Assembly: GCA_017849585.1 (NCBI GenBank)
Contig: JAFIGT010000032.1
Coordinates: 20,027-84,026, forward strand
Direction of reading: 5' to 3'
DNA from: Verrucomicrobium sp.
GTDB lineage: Bacteria > Verrucomicrobiota > Verrucomicrobiia > Methylacidiphilales > UBA1321
DNA length: 64,000 nt
The translations under genes and the position numbers were made by a program. Under the pieces are notes generated by a model. It searched no databases. It was given only the letters and a program-made list of their open reading frames with translations, and was not told where the DNA came from. Of this stretch, positions 53,594 to 62,600 are shown piece after piece. Every line of letters begins with the position of its first letter. Positions within the stretch are counted from its first letter, which is position 1.

Positions 53594-55396
53594 ATGTTGA
53601 TGAAATCTCCCGAAGTATTGACGTGCGATCTGGCCATCATTGGTGGCGGATTGGCCGGAGTTTGCGCTGCGCTCGCGGCCGCTCGAAATGGTGCGAAGGT
53701 GATCCTCGTTCAGGATCGCTCCGTGCTGGGGGGCAATTCCTCCAGCGAAGTGAAGATGCATATCGTCGGCGCGGATTGTCACGGTCATCGTCCCGGCACG
53801 CGCGAAACGGGGATCCTCGAGGAGCTGCGACTGGAGGATGCGTGCCGCAATCCGCAGCGGAGTTTCTCGCTCTGGGATTTGTTGCTGTACGAGAAGGTCA
53901 CGGAGAACCCCAACATTCGGCTGCTGCTCGATTCCCATTGCGATGGCTGCACGACGGAGAAACAGGGCACGCGCGTCCGCATTCTCGAAGCGCACGTGCG
54001 GCGTCACGCGACCGAGGAGGAATTCATTCTCCGGGCGCGCTTTTTCGCGGACTGTTCCGGCGATGGCCGCCTCGGTTTCGAGGCGGGCGCGGATTACCGC
54101 ATGGGGCGCGAAGCGAAGGCCGAATACGGCGAATCGCTGGCGCAGGAACAGGCCGATTCCTACACGCTTGGCAATTCCATTCTCTTCACTGCGCGGCGTT
54201 ACGAAACACCGCAACCCTTTCTCACGCCCGCTTGGGCGCGGCCTTTCCGCCGCGAGGATTTCAAGCACCGACCCTTCCACGGTTTCGACTACGGTTATTG
54301 GTGGGCGGAGTGGGGTGGTACGCTCGACACGATCCGCGATCTCGACACCATACGTCATGAACTCCTCCGCATCGCGCTCGGTATCTGGGGGTACGTGAAG
54401 AATTCCGGCGATTGTCCCGAGTCGGCCAACTGGGCGCTCGAATGGGTGGGTGCGCTGCCCGGCAAACGCGAGTCGCGCCGCTTCCTTGGCGATCACGTGC
54501 TCACGCAGGACGATTGCCAGAGCGGACGTCTTTTTGAAGACCAAGTGGCCTACGGCGGCTGGTGGCTGGACTTGCACCCGCCCGAGGGCGTTGATGCGCC
54601 GGACGAAATGCCCTGCGTGCAACATCATCTCGATCAGCTCTTCACCATTCCGCTACGCGCACTCTATTCCCGAAACGTGGAGAATCTCTTTTTTGCCGGG
54701 CGCAACATGAGCGCCACGCACGTCGCCTTCGCCAGCACACGTGTCATGGCCACCTGTGCCGTCATGGGACAAGCGATTGGAACGGCAGCGGCTCTCTTGC
54801 GGTCGACGTCGCGGAACGAGTCCATTCGCGAGCTCGCCACACCACAGGCGGTAGACCGCATTCAGCAGACACTGCTGCGCGACGGTGCGTTTCTGCCGGG
54901 GTTGCAGAACGAAGAACCGAACGACCTGGCGCTCACGGCCAAGGTTCACGCATCCAGCGAGAAGGAACATCGCGCCGCCTCGCACGTCAGCACAGGACCG
55001 GACCGCAGTATCCAATCCAAATGGGGGGCTTGGGCGGTCACGGCCGACAATTGCTGGGAATCGCGCGAGTTGCCTGCCTCGCTCGAACTCACGTTGCGGG
55101 AACCGTCCGCGATCCGGGAGATTCATCTCACCTTCTGCTCCGGCTTGCACCGTGAGTTGATTCTCAGCCCAAGTGCCTTTACCAGCGCCAAGACCTTGCG
55201 TGGTGCGCAACCCGAAGTAGTGCGGGATTATGTGATTCGCATTGACGGAGATGTCGTCATGACGGTGCAAGGCAATTATTTGCGCAAGCGCGTTCACCAT
55301 TTGCCGCAGTCTCTGATGGCGCGCACTGTGCAGATCGAAGTTCTAGCGACGAATGGCCATCCCACGGCGCGGATTTTCGAGGTGCGCCTGTACTGA
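53594..55396 (+). CDS. FAD-dependent oxidoreductase with discoidin-like C-terminus
   Basis: Residues 9-60 hold the dinucleotide-binding DLAIIGGGLAGVCAALAAAR and the VLGGNSSSEVKMHIVGADCH segment of FAD-dependent oxidoreductases of the PF12831 type. The catalytic half runs to about 430 (FAGRNMSATHVAFASTRVMA, CAVMGQAIGTAAALL). The last 150 residues (from TAKVHASSEKEHRAASHVST) look like a discoidin or jelly-roll domain, which is an unusual attachment for a flavoenzyme. No signal peptide is evident. It is the last gene of the cluster that begins with the PEP-CTERM protein, and may oxidise the sugar released by the GH42-like enzyme. ATG codons at 53594 and 53600 are both possible. Confidence 0.85.
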   Translation: MLMKSPEVLTCDLAIIGGGLAGVCAALAAARNGAKVILVQDRSVLGGNSSSEVKMHIVGADCHGHRPGTRETGILEELRLEDACRNPQRSFSLWDLLLYEKVTENPNIRLLLDSHCDGCTTEKQGTRVRILEAHVRRHATEEEFILRARFFADCSGDGRLGFEAGADYRMGREAKAEYGESLAQEQADSYTLGNSILFTARRYETPQPFLTPAWARPFRREDFKHRPFHGFDYGYWWAEWGGTLDTIRDLDTIRHELLRIALGIWGYVKNSGDCPESANWALEWVGALPGKRESRRFLGDHVLTQDDCQSGRLFEDQVAYGGWWLDLHPPEGVDAPDEMPCVQHHLDQLFTIPLRALYSRNVENLFFAGRNMSATHVAFASTRVMATCAVMGQAIGTAAALLRSTSRNESIRELATPQAVDRIQQTLLRDGAFLPGLQNEEPNDLALTAKVHASSEKEHRAASHVSTGPDRSIQSKWGAWAVTADNCWESRELPASLELTLREPSAIREIHLTFCSGLHRELILSPSAFTSAKTLRGAQPEVVRDYVIRIDGDVVMTVQGNYLRKRVHHLPQSLMARTVQIEVLATNGHPTARIFEVRLY

Positions 55397-55469
55397 GCGG
55401 GGGGAACCTTGAGACGTGAATAAATCTTAATCTTGGGGTTTGCCTTTTTGTATTAGTTAAGTAATCTAC

Positions 55470-55655
55470 ATGAGCATGAAACTAATACTGCTCGTTAGCC
55501 TATGCGGTTTGTTTGTTTCAACGTCTGCGTCGCACGCGGGAACTTGTTGTACCAGTTCCAAGCCGGACAGTTCTTGCAGCTCCACGGACTACTATATTTT
55601 CGAGTGGGCCGAGGGGGAAAAGCCAAAGCTCCCACTTTGGATTCCGGAAGCCTAA
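55470..55655 (+). CDS. Tiny secreted cysteine-containing peptide
   Basis: The 61-residue peptide starts with a clear signal sequence (MKLILLVSLCGLFVSTSASH, cleaved near HAG). It is followed by GTCCTSSKPDSSCSS, with three close Cys residues, and an acidic/hydrophobic tail ending KLPLWIPEA. I know no family for it. ATG codons at 55470 and 55476 are both possible. It lies alone between the FAD oxidoreductase and the TPR gene. Confidence 0.5.
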   Translation: MSMKLILLVSLCGLFVSTSASHAGTCCTSSKPDSSCSSTDYYIFEWAEGEKPKLPLWIPEA

Positions 55656-55702
55656 AGGTGACCAGACTTTTCAGTTCGGGCTCAACCGTCTAGGTTGGGC
55701 TC

Positions 55703-56215
55703 ATGACGTCCATTGAAGCGCTCCTGCAACCGTTTATCGGCTACATGGAGTTGGAAATGTGGGAGGAAGCTCAACAAGAACTAGAGAGTCTGCCTCCCGA
55801 GGTTCAATTGCACCCCTCAGTGCAACTGGCGCGATTGGATCTCTTTATCGAGATGCACGCTTGGGAAAACGGCGTAGCGCTCGCAAATTCCCTCTGCACT
55901 CAATGGCCTGACGAGCCGGAGTTCTGGATCAAGCGTTCCTATTGCTTGCATGAGCTGCGGCATACACGGGAAGCGAAAGAAGGCTTGCTGGCTGGGCCAC
56001 CGAAACTACGCCAACAAGCGATCTATTTTTACAATCTGGCCTGCTACGAAGCCCAATTGGGAGATTTGGAGGCAGCGCAGCAGTTACTGATGAAATGCTT
56101 CAAGAAAGATGCCCACTATCGAGAGGCATCTCTCAGCGACTCCGATTTGGGCCCACTCTGGCTTTTACTGAAACAGCAGGGACTCTCGCCCGATGCCTGG
56201 GTGAAGCGAGGATAA
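55703..56215 (+). CDS. TPR-like helical repeat protein
   Basis: The 170-residue protein is built of helical hairpins with the TPR pattern, for example YMELEMWEEAQQELESLPPE, ALANSLCTQWPDEPEFWIKR and YFYNLACYEAQLGDLEAAQQ. There is no signal peptide, so it is a cytoplasmic scaffold. A related short TPR family is frequent in Verrucomicrobia. It is upstream of the amidoligase gene by 204 bases; a functional link is possible but not shown. Confidence 0.8.
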   Translation: MTSIEALLQPFIGYMELEMWEEAQQELESLPPEVQLHPSVQLARLDLFIEMHAWENGVALANSLCTQWPDEPEFWIKRSYCLHELRHTREAKEGLLAGPPKLRQQAIYFYNLACYEAQLGDLEAAQQLLMKCFKKDAHYREASLSDSDLGPLWLLLKQQGLSPDAWVKRG

Positions 56216-56419
56216 ATCGCCCCCCTTTCTTCGTCTTTCGTAAGATCAAACCGGTATCAGTGAACAGACGGTGAATACGATCATGCAAAAGGCCCTGGAT
56301 TTTGTGTCGATCGTGCATTCCTCCTGAGACTTATAGACTCGTACGATGAGCCTCTGCCCAGTCTCAGAGAGGGAGTTTCTCGACTCGCTACTTGGTTTCA
56401 AATTTGCTGGGAAGATGTC

Positions 56420-57415
56420 ATGGAATTTCATCTTCCACCCTGCACGCATACGCGAGATGGTCAGGAACGAAAAGTGGGCTTTGAATTGGAGTTTGCCGGC
56501 TTAAACGGTGAGCAAATTGTTCGCGTCGTGACGGATTTATATGGCGGCAATGTCGAGCGTGTGAACCGTTTTTTATATCGCATCAAAGGGACGCATTTGG
56601 GCGAGTTCAATGTGGAATTGGATGCGCGGCTTCTCAAAAATCAGGAATACCTCGAATTCATCGGGAAATTCGATATTGAAACCTCTCCCCACGAAGAATG
56701 GGAATGGTTGGGCGAGATGGTGGAGGGGATCGCTACCATTGCTGTGCCGTGGGAGGTAGGAGCGCCGCCATTGCCCTTTTCCCGCCTAACGGAAATCGAG
56801 GGGCTGCGCCGCGAACTTCAGCTGCACCATGCGCGTGGCACCAAGGTGGGACTTCTTTATGCTTTCGGTTTGCATATTAACATCGAAGCTCCGGACCTTT
56901 CGACATCGACGATACTCAAGACGTTGCGCGCGTTTCTGATTTATTATCCGTGGTTGCTGAATGAACTTCATATTGATCCGGCCCGGAGACTGACTTCGTA
57001 CATTCAGGAATTTCCAGAGGATTATCTGAGTATTGTTCTCGATCCTGCCTACCATCCTTCCGCAACGCTTTTAGTGGAGGATTATTTGCTGCAGAATCCC
57101 ACACGAAATCGCCCTCTCGATTTGCTGCCGCTTTTTTCTCTTCTCAATGAGCCTCTCGTGCGTGAAAAGGTAAAGGAGGGGGAGTTGATCAAGCAAAGGC
57201 CTGCTTTTCATTACCGGCTACCCAACTGTCTGGTTGATATGCCCGACTGGAGGCTCTCTACGGAATGGAATTATTGGGTTGCAATCGAGGAGCTTGCTGC
57301 TGACGAAGCGCGATTGGAATCGCTTGGTCGCGAATTGCTCAGCGAAATCGAGAGTTCTCCCATCTTATGGAAATCCATCTGGGCCGATCGATTCCCTCAA
57401 TTACGCGTAGCGTAA
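56420..57415 (+). CDS. Putative amidoligase (PF12224-type)
   Basis: This 331-residue enzyme resembles the predicted amidoligases with a glutamine-synthetase-like fold. KVGFELEFAGLNGEQIVRVV at residues 18-37 gives the family's ExE-type metal/ATP site, GEFNVELDARLL follows, and YAFGLHINIEAPDLSTSTIL supplies the conserved GxHxN-like strand. RPAFHYRLPNCLVDMPDW is a further typical block. Such enzymes are predicted to form amide or isopeptide bonds. Its 3' end overlaps by 49 bases with a class I glutamine-amidotransferase-like gene, the partnership described for this family by comparative genomics. Confidence 0.85.
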   Translation: MEFHLPPCTHTRDGQERKVGFELEFAGLNGEQIVRVVTDLYGGNVERVNRFLYRIKGTHLGEFNVELDARLLKNQEYLEFIGKFDIETSPHEEWEWLGEMVEGIATIAVPWEVGAPPLPFSRLTEIEGLRRELQLHHARGTKVGLLYAFGLHINIEAPDLSTSTILKTLRAFLIYYPWLLNELHIDPARRLTSYIQEFPEDYLSIVLDPAYHPSATLLVEDYLLQNPTRNRPLDLLPLFSLLNEPLVREKVKEGELIKQRPAFHYRLPNCLVDMPDWRLSTEWNYWVAIEELAADEARLESLGRELLSEIESSPILWKSIWADRFPQLRVA

Positions 57416-58215
57416 GGAAGGGGTGGCCTCGCATCGGAGTGACCGGTCCTCGCCGTGGTGGCGTAGTGGCCTGGCTTTTTACAGCTTTGGCGATTTACCG
57501 GGCAGGAGGGATACCCCGCCGCTTGCAACCGGGGGAGGATCTCGATATTTCTACACTTGATGGATTGGTTTTAGGTGGAGGAGCGGACCTTGATCCGAAG
57601 TTTTCCCGAGTTGAAACCTCCACCGAAGTTATCCAGGCGTTTGCCACTGCTTCACGGACGCCGCATCATCGGTTGATGGCATGGATCGCCTTGCCACTGA
57701 TCTATTTATTAAGACGAATCTTCAGCATAAATGAGATCATTTCACCGGATCTCGAGCGTGACGAATTCGAAATCGCCATTCTTCAAGCGATTTTGGAACA
57801 GAGGAAGCCGGTGCTCGGAATTTGTCGCGGAGCGCAGTTGATCAATGCGGTTTTTGGCGGTTCTTTACATCCCGAAATTCGGGGGTTTTACGACGAAACT
57901 ACCTATGTGCATTCTGTCTTGCGCCGCAAAAAAATCCATATCGCTCCGAATACCCGATTATCTCGACTCTTGCCACGAGGCGCGTATTGGGTGAATTCCC
58001 TGCATCATCAAGCCGTTCAGGATGTAGGCCCATTACTCAAAATTTCCGCGCGCGAAAGCAACGGGCTCGCCCAAGCTGTAGAATCGAATGACAACCGATT
58101 CATTTTGGGCGTGCAATGGCATCCGGAATTCCTGCCTCACGCTCCTTCCCAGCTAGTGCTTTTCCGTACTTTGGTGAAGGAGGCGCAAAGGCATGGTGAC
58201 TTAAAGAAAGACTGA
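57367..58215 (+). CDS. Gamma-glutamyl-gamma-aminobutyrate hydrolase-like (peptidase C26) with hydrophobic insert
   Basis: This 282-residue class I glutamine-amidotransferase-fold hydrolase has Cys153 in VLGICRGAQLINAVFGG, His252 and Glu254 in LGVQWHPEF as the triad, and the oxyanion-region LDGLVLGGGADLDP. It would cleave gamma-glutamyl amide bonds. Between residues about 81 and 127 it carries an insert with a strongly hydrophobic helix (LMAWIALPLIYLLRRIF, 103-119) that standard PuuD-type enzymes lack; this may tether it to the membrane or bind a lipid-like partner. The start overlaps the amidoligase, and its 3' end overlaps the convergent glycosidase gene by 15 bases. Confidence 0.85.
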   Translation: MEIHLGRSIPSITRSVRKGWPRIGVTGPRRGGVVAWLFTALAIYRAGGIPRRLQPGEDLDISTLDGLVLGGGADLDPKFSRVETSTEVIQAFATASRTPHHRLMAWIALPLIYLLRRIFSINEIISPDLERDEFEIAILQAILEQRKPVLGICRGAQLINAVFGGSLHPEIRGFYDETTYVHSVLRRKKIHIAPNTRLSRLLPRGAYWVNSLHHQAVQDVGPLLKISARESNGLAQAVESNDNRFILGVQWHPEFLPHAPSQLVLFRTLVKEAQRHGDLKKD

Positions 58216-59646
58216 CATCAGTGAGAAGGGCGGAATGACGAGTGATCCGGATTGCAGCGCATCCGTGGGCGTTTCATATGTGCCAGCACGAATGGTTTTC
58301 GCGTTGATGAGGCATGCCTTGGCTCCCGCGAGATTCCATCCATCGGGTAATCTCAATTCACAGGAAATTTCCTGATCGGGATGATCATTCACGAGCAAAA
58401 GGAATCGACGGCCTTCCGGCGTCAGAATAGCGGTGCCGTGGAGGTGCGCCAGATCGCTGGGTTCCTTTGTCGTTCTCAGTGGGAAAATGGTCGAGCGGGG
58501 ACGACAGAGACGGGATAAGGTGCCATAGACCGCATAGGGGTTAAGCGTGGGGATTACTTTCCCATCACTGATTTTCATAATGGCCCAATGGCCATCAATT
58601 GTATTGGGATTGAGCAGGCACCAGAAGGCAAAAGCATCAATGCCGAGATTGATACCGCGGATCACACCTTCGGCGACGGTCAAAGTGGCTTCAAACGTCG
58701 TAGGGCCCGCTGGATCTCCTTGGCGCCAGCCATAGTAGAAGGAGCCGATTTCACCGGCCCAAAGAGGCTTGCCCCGCTGATGGCAATAACGGGCAATTTT
58801 CCCAGAATGTTTATCCATGCCTTCCAGCATGGGAATGGTGGTGCAGACCTCCGGTTTCTGCGGCAGATAGTCCAAGCGCAGTAAATAGTAATGCAAGGTA
58901 TAAGCATCGACATAGGGATCCAGATCCACGCCGCGAGCCAGCATTTCGAGAGCAGGGAAATTCTCCGCTTCCACATTGTCAGCTCCGATCAGGCCGAGTT
59001 CCTCTCGGGGAATTCCCGCCACATCGAGCGCTTCCCGAATTTCCCGGTACATGTCAACGTAGTGTACATACGCATCTGGTTGGTTGTTGAGGGTTTGATA
59101 CACGCCATAACACAGGGGCTCATTGACTGGATTGAAGTATTTGACCGCGCTCAGTTTCCGTTCACGCACAATATGATGCAAGAAGGGGGCGATAAACTCT
59201 CGCGCCAGTGCCCGGTTATCGATTGCGGCGAGTTGATACATTCCCTCGAACTTGAAGGATCCGTCCGTAGGTTCCGGAATCTCGTAGCGAGACGGCAGCA
59301 AGAAAGTGTCGAGCAGGATCGTGCAATCCTCGCGAGCCGCCCATTGGGCAATTCGTTCGAGTCGCTGCAAGTGGACGGTGTCAGTGCAGAGTTTTCCTTG
59401 CGCATCAATATGCGGATCGGCCGGAATGCCGAATCGTAAAAATCCGGGACGTAGTCGCGTGAGCTCATCGAGCAAGGCTTTCCACCCGGCGGCATCATCG
59501 AGTGTTGGATAACAGGGATCATGCAGCGGGTAATAGGCTGGCGGATGGGCGTAATGACCACCCATGCCGAGGAAGTCGAACCAGTTGAAGCCGATGCCGG
59601 GGCCAAACTGCCGTTGTGCTCCGGTCCAGAAAAGATTCTGTTTCAT
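58201..59646 (-). CDS. Clan GH-A glycoside hydrolase (GH39/GH5-like)
   Basis: The 481-residue protein is a TIM-barrel glycosidase: Glu176 in YFNPVNEPLCYG is the likely acid/base and Glu299 in PLWAGEIGSFYYG the likely nucleophile, spaced as in clan GH-A. A beta-sandwich follows from about residue 395 (LHGTAILTPEGRRFLLLVND). There is no export signal, so it may act in the cytoplasm. The exact GH family cannot be fixed by eye. It is 26 bases downstream of the large secreted glycosidase-like gene on the same strand, which suggests a shared substrate. Confidence 0.8.
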   Translation of the reverse strand: MKQNLFWTGAQRQFGPGIGFNWFDFLGMGGHYAHPPAYYPLHDPCYPTLDDAAGWKALLDELTRLRPGFLRFGIPADPHIDAQGKLCTDTVHLQRLERIAQWAAREDCTILLDTFLLPSRYEIPEPTDGSFKFEGMYQLAAIDNRALAREFIAPFLHHIVRERKLSAVKYFNPVNEPLCYGVYQTLNNQPDAYVHYVDMYREIREALDVAGIPREELGLIGADNVEAENFPALEMLARGVDLDPYVDAYTLHYYLLRLDYLPQKPEVCTTIPMLEGMDKHSGKIARYCHQRGKPLWAGEIGSFYYGWRQGDPAGPTTFEATLTVAEGVIRGINLGIDAFAFWCLLNPNTIDGHWAIMKISDGKVIPTLNPYAVYGTLSRLCRPRSTIFPLRTTKEPSDLAHLHGTAILTPEGRRFLLLVNDHPDQEISCELRLPDGWNLAGAKACLINAKTIRAGTYETPTDALQSGSLVIPPFSLMSVFL

Positions 59647-59672
59647 AGTGTGTGAGTGTGAGGGGAAGAGGG

Positions 59673-62600
59673 TTATGGTTTTTCGCCGAGAAGAAGCAGT
59701 CCCAGTTTTTTGACGTTCTTGTTGGGATAAATGCCGCCGAATAATCCCAAGCCGGAAGGATCTTTCTGGTCGGCTTCGTCCATGTCATTGACGGCCGCGG
59801 CGATGCCGATGGTGGTGCCAGCCTTGGGTGATTCGAGTTGGCCGAGGGTTTTCCAGGGAATGGCAATTTCATAGAAGGTGACTTTGCGGATTTCGTCACG
59901 TTTGATGACGATTTTCATCTCTTTCTCCGAAACAGGGCCAAGCGCATAATTGCCGGGTTCAAAACTGAGATGGCGGAACGCTTCTGGTCCGTTTTTTGTC
60001 AGGGCAACAGTGAACTCTGACCAGCGCTGCCGGTTTGCATCATCAGCAAGAAGATTGCCGGTGTTCATTTCTTCCTTGTGCGGGTCGAGGTTGATCGACA
60101 ACTGAATGGAGTCACCTTTCCAAATATTTGTTCCATCAAAGTCCTGACGGTAGAGGTCGTCGGTTACCTCAGCTCCTATGTAGAGAGCTTGTTCGTCCCA
60201 TTTATAACGCAGCGTGGCGCTGGTGTCCTTGTCTCCACGATAATACTGCGCAGAGCGCATGAGCTGCGGTTTAGCCAGCAGGACGGACGGAGAGGATTGC
60301 CAAATGGCAGGATTACCCTCAAGAAGGGGCGGCTTTTCAAATCGCCGCGCCGTCAGAAAGTTCACGGTTGAACTTTGTTGAAAGGTATAACCTGTATCGA
60401 GCGTTACGGTGATGGAAGCCTGGTATGTCTTGGAATTATCCAGCGCAAGTGAGGGATAGGCGAACACAAGGGATGTGGCGACTCCTGGGGTGGCTTTGAA
60501 TTCCTTTGTCTGGGCTGAATTGGCGATGCCGTTAAGTTCCACTTGTACTTTTCCGGCTGCACCTTTTCCCTGCATTTCCTTGAGATCGAAGCCGATTCCT
60601 TTGATGCCGTTGACCTCCTCAATTTGTTGAATATGGGTCAATGCCACCGGGGAAAGAATCTGCAGGTTGATGCCATTTACAGCATAGGCACCGAGATCAT
60701 TATTGGCGCTGATTTTAATGGCGTAGGATCCAGGTCGAACTGCGGCAGGCAGGGAAAGATCAAACGCATACGTCAGGGGAGTCCCCTTTTTGGCGACGAT
60801 ATCTTTGGTTACCAATCCCCAGCCGAGTCGGGAGTCTCCCTCCAGCGCGAGCTTGCCATGCAAAGGTGTTTCCTGGTCGTAGGAGATGCCCCCTCCAATA
60901 GTGAGTTTGTCGCCCGGATAGGCTTGCATCGACTTGGAATTGACCTGCAGGACTTTGCCCGCACCAGAGCCCCACAGCGTGGGGGCGACGTCGCGGACAT
61001 AGAGCGGTTCTGGTCCGAGAGTTAAAGTGATGTTACCTTGTTTCGTAGGCTCTACGCGTTCATTACCCATCCAGTCGTAAACGCGAACCTGCTTGGCGCC
61101 GACGGGAATGATGATTTTCTTCGGCTTGGTGCCGTAGTCCCAGAGGGCTAGAACAATATTGCCCGGTTGCTCGAAGGCATAGCCCCAGGCATCGCCTCCA
61201 AGCCACTCGATGGCGCCCGCCGATTTGTGACCATCCAGTAAGAGCGTTTGGGCCGCGAAAGCGGGGGCGGCCGGTCGCGGGCCCGCCTTGGCGGGACCCC
61301 ACGGCACGCCGTCGATTAGATTATAATAGTATCCATAGCCGCGCTGCTCACCGAGGCGGTAATCCACGATGTAGTAAGCGAAATTAAACCGAAAACCTTC
61401 ACCGAGGGTGATCAGGTTTTGGCGAAGCAAACCTCGTGCATGAACGATGTCCTTGTCAGGATCTTCCTGTGTGGAGTAGCCCTGCTCGGTTCCGACAAAC
61501 GGAATTTCACGGCCTGCATGTTTACGTACACTTTCTTTTGTGGCTCGAATCGCCGCGATCATTCCGTCGCGTTCAGCTTCAATCGAGAAATAGGGATGCG
61601 TGGTGATGACATCCAAATTGCGGCCGGCACCCTGTTTCAAAACTCCGGTGGTTTGCTCGATGTCCTCGGGAACAATTCCCATCGTGAATCCGCCGACGGC
61701 GGCTTTGGGATCTACTTCATGCAAGACGCGATAAGCGATTTCAAAAATACGGGCCAACTGCGCGGCTGTACCTTTGTAACCCCAAGGTGTGATCGGCTCC
61801 CAGGTAACCTGATAAAGGCGTGAGGATCGGTTGGGGTTTTGCGCCATGTACGCCTGCGCGGCCTGTTTGCAATACTCTGCCCAGGCTTTCTCACCGTCAG
61901 GGGTGAGGGCTCCGGTCATGTAGGCAAAGGATTCGGGAATGACGGCCCATGTAGGAGCCGCAAAAAGCGTTGGAAGGGTATACTTTTGCCAGCTTACAGC
62001 TTCCTTCGGGCTGGGACTGGCTTTGTAATCTGCGGCTCGAAACTGACCGGCCCGGTTGGGTTCATTTTTGTTCCATTCCAGAGAGCTATCCAAAACCCAG
62101 CGGGCACCTAGGTAAGACAAGACTTCGTTTACCCACGGACCAAAGCCGCCTTGCATGCCGAAGAGGGTTTCATTCTCTCCGTAGAGCTTGCGCTTGGAGG
62201 GATCCGGCACCACGGCATAGGTGAGAAATCCCTCGGCGCGGCTGCCTAGTGCGCGCAATTTGATATCGTTAGAAAGTTTGGCGTAGACCCGGTAGAAACC
62301 CAGCTTCGGTGTGGGAGCTGTTAACTTTTTTACCCAACGGTCGTTGCTGTCTCCCTCGACGGGAATTTCCTTGAAATCGATTTTGGCTCCATGCTCATCA
62401 ACGATGTCGAGGATCAGTTTGAGCGGGGAGGTTTTGGCAATAGGGCCAGTCACCGTAAAGATCAACTCGACGGCCTCCCCTTCAATAAAAGTGCTGAGAA
62501 TGGGTTTCGAGGTATCCCCGGTTAACTGCAGAGTTTCGGATTTGGCATTGGAAGCAGAAGGAGGCGTCACGGCCGTGCCACCAGCAGGAGCAGCGCTTTC

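Noticed and set aside
56216..56419. Possible small gene or structured RNA between the TPR and amidoligase genes
   Set aside because: Only an 18-codon-scale frame and a CTGAGAC/GTCTCAG pair with a long loop are visible; nothing supports an RNA or gene.
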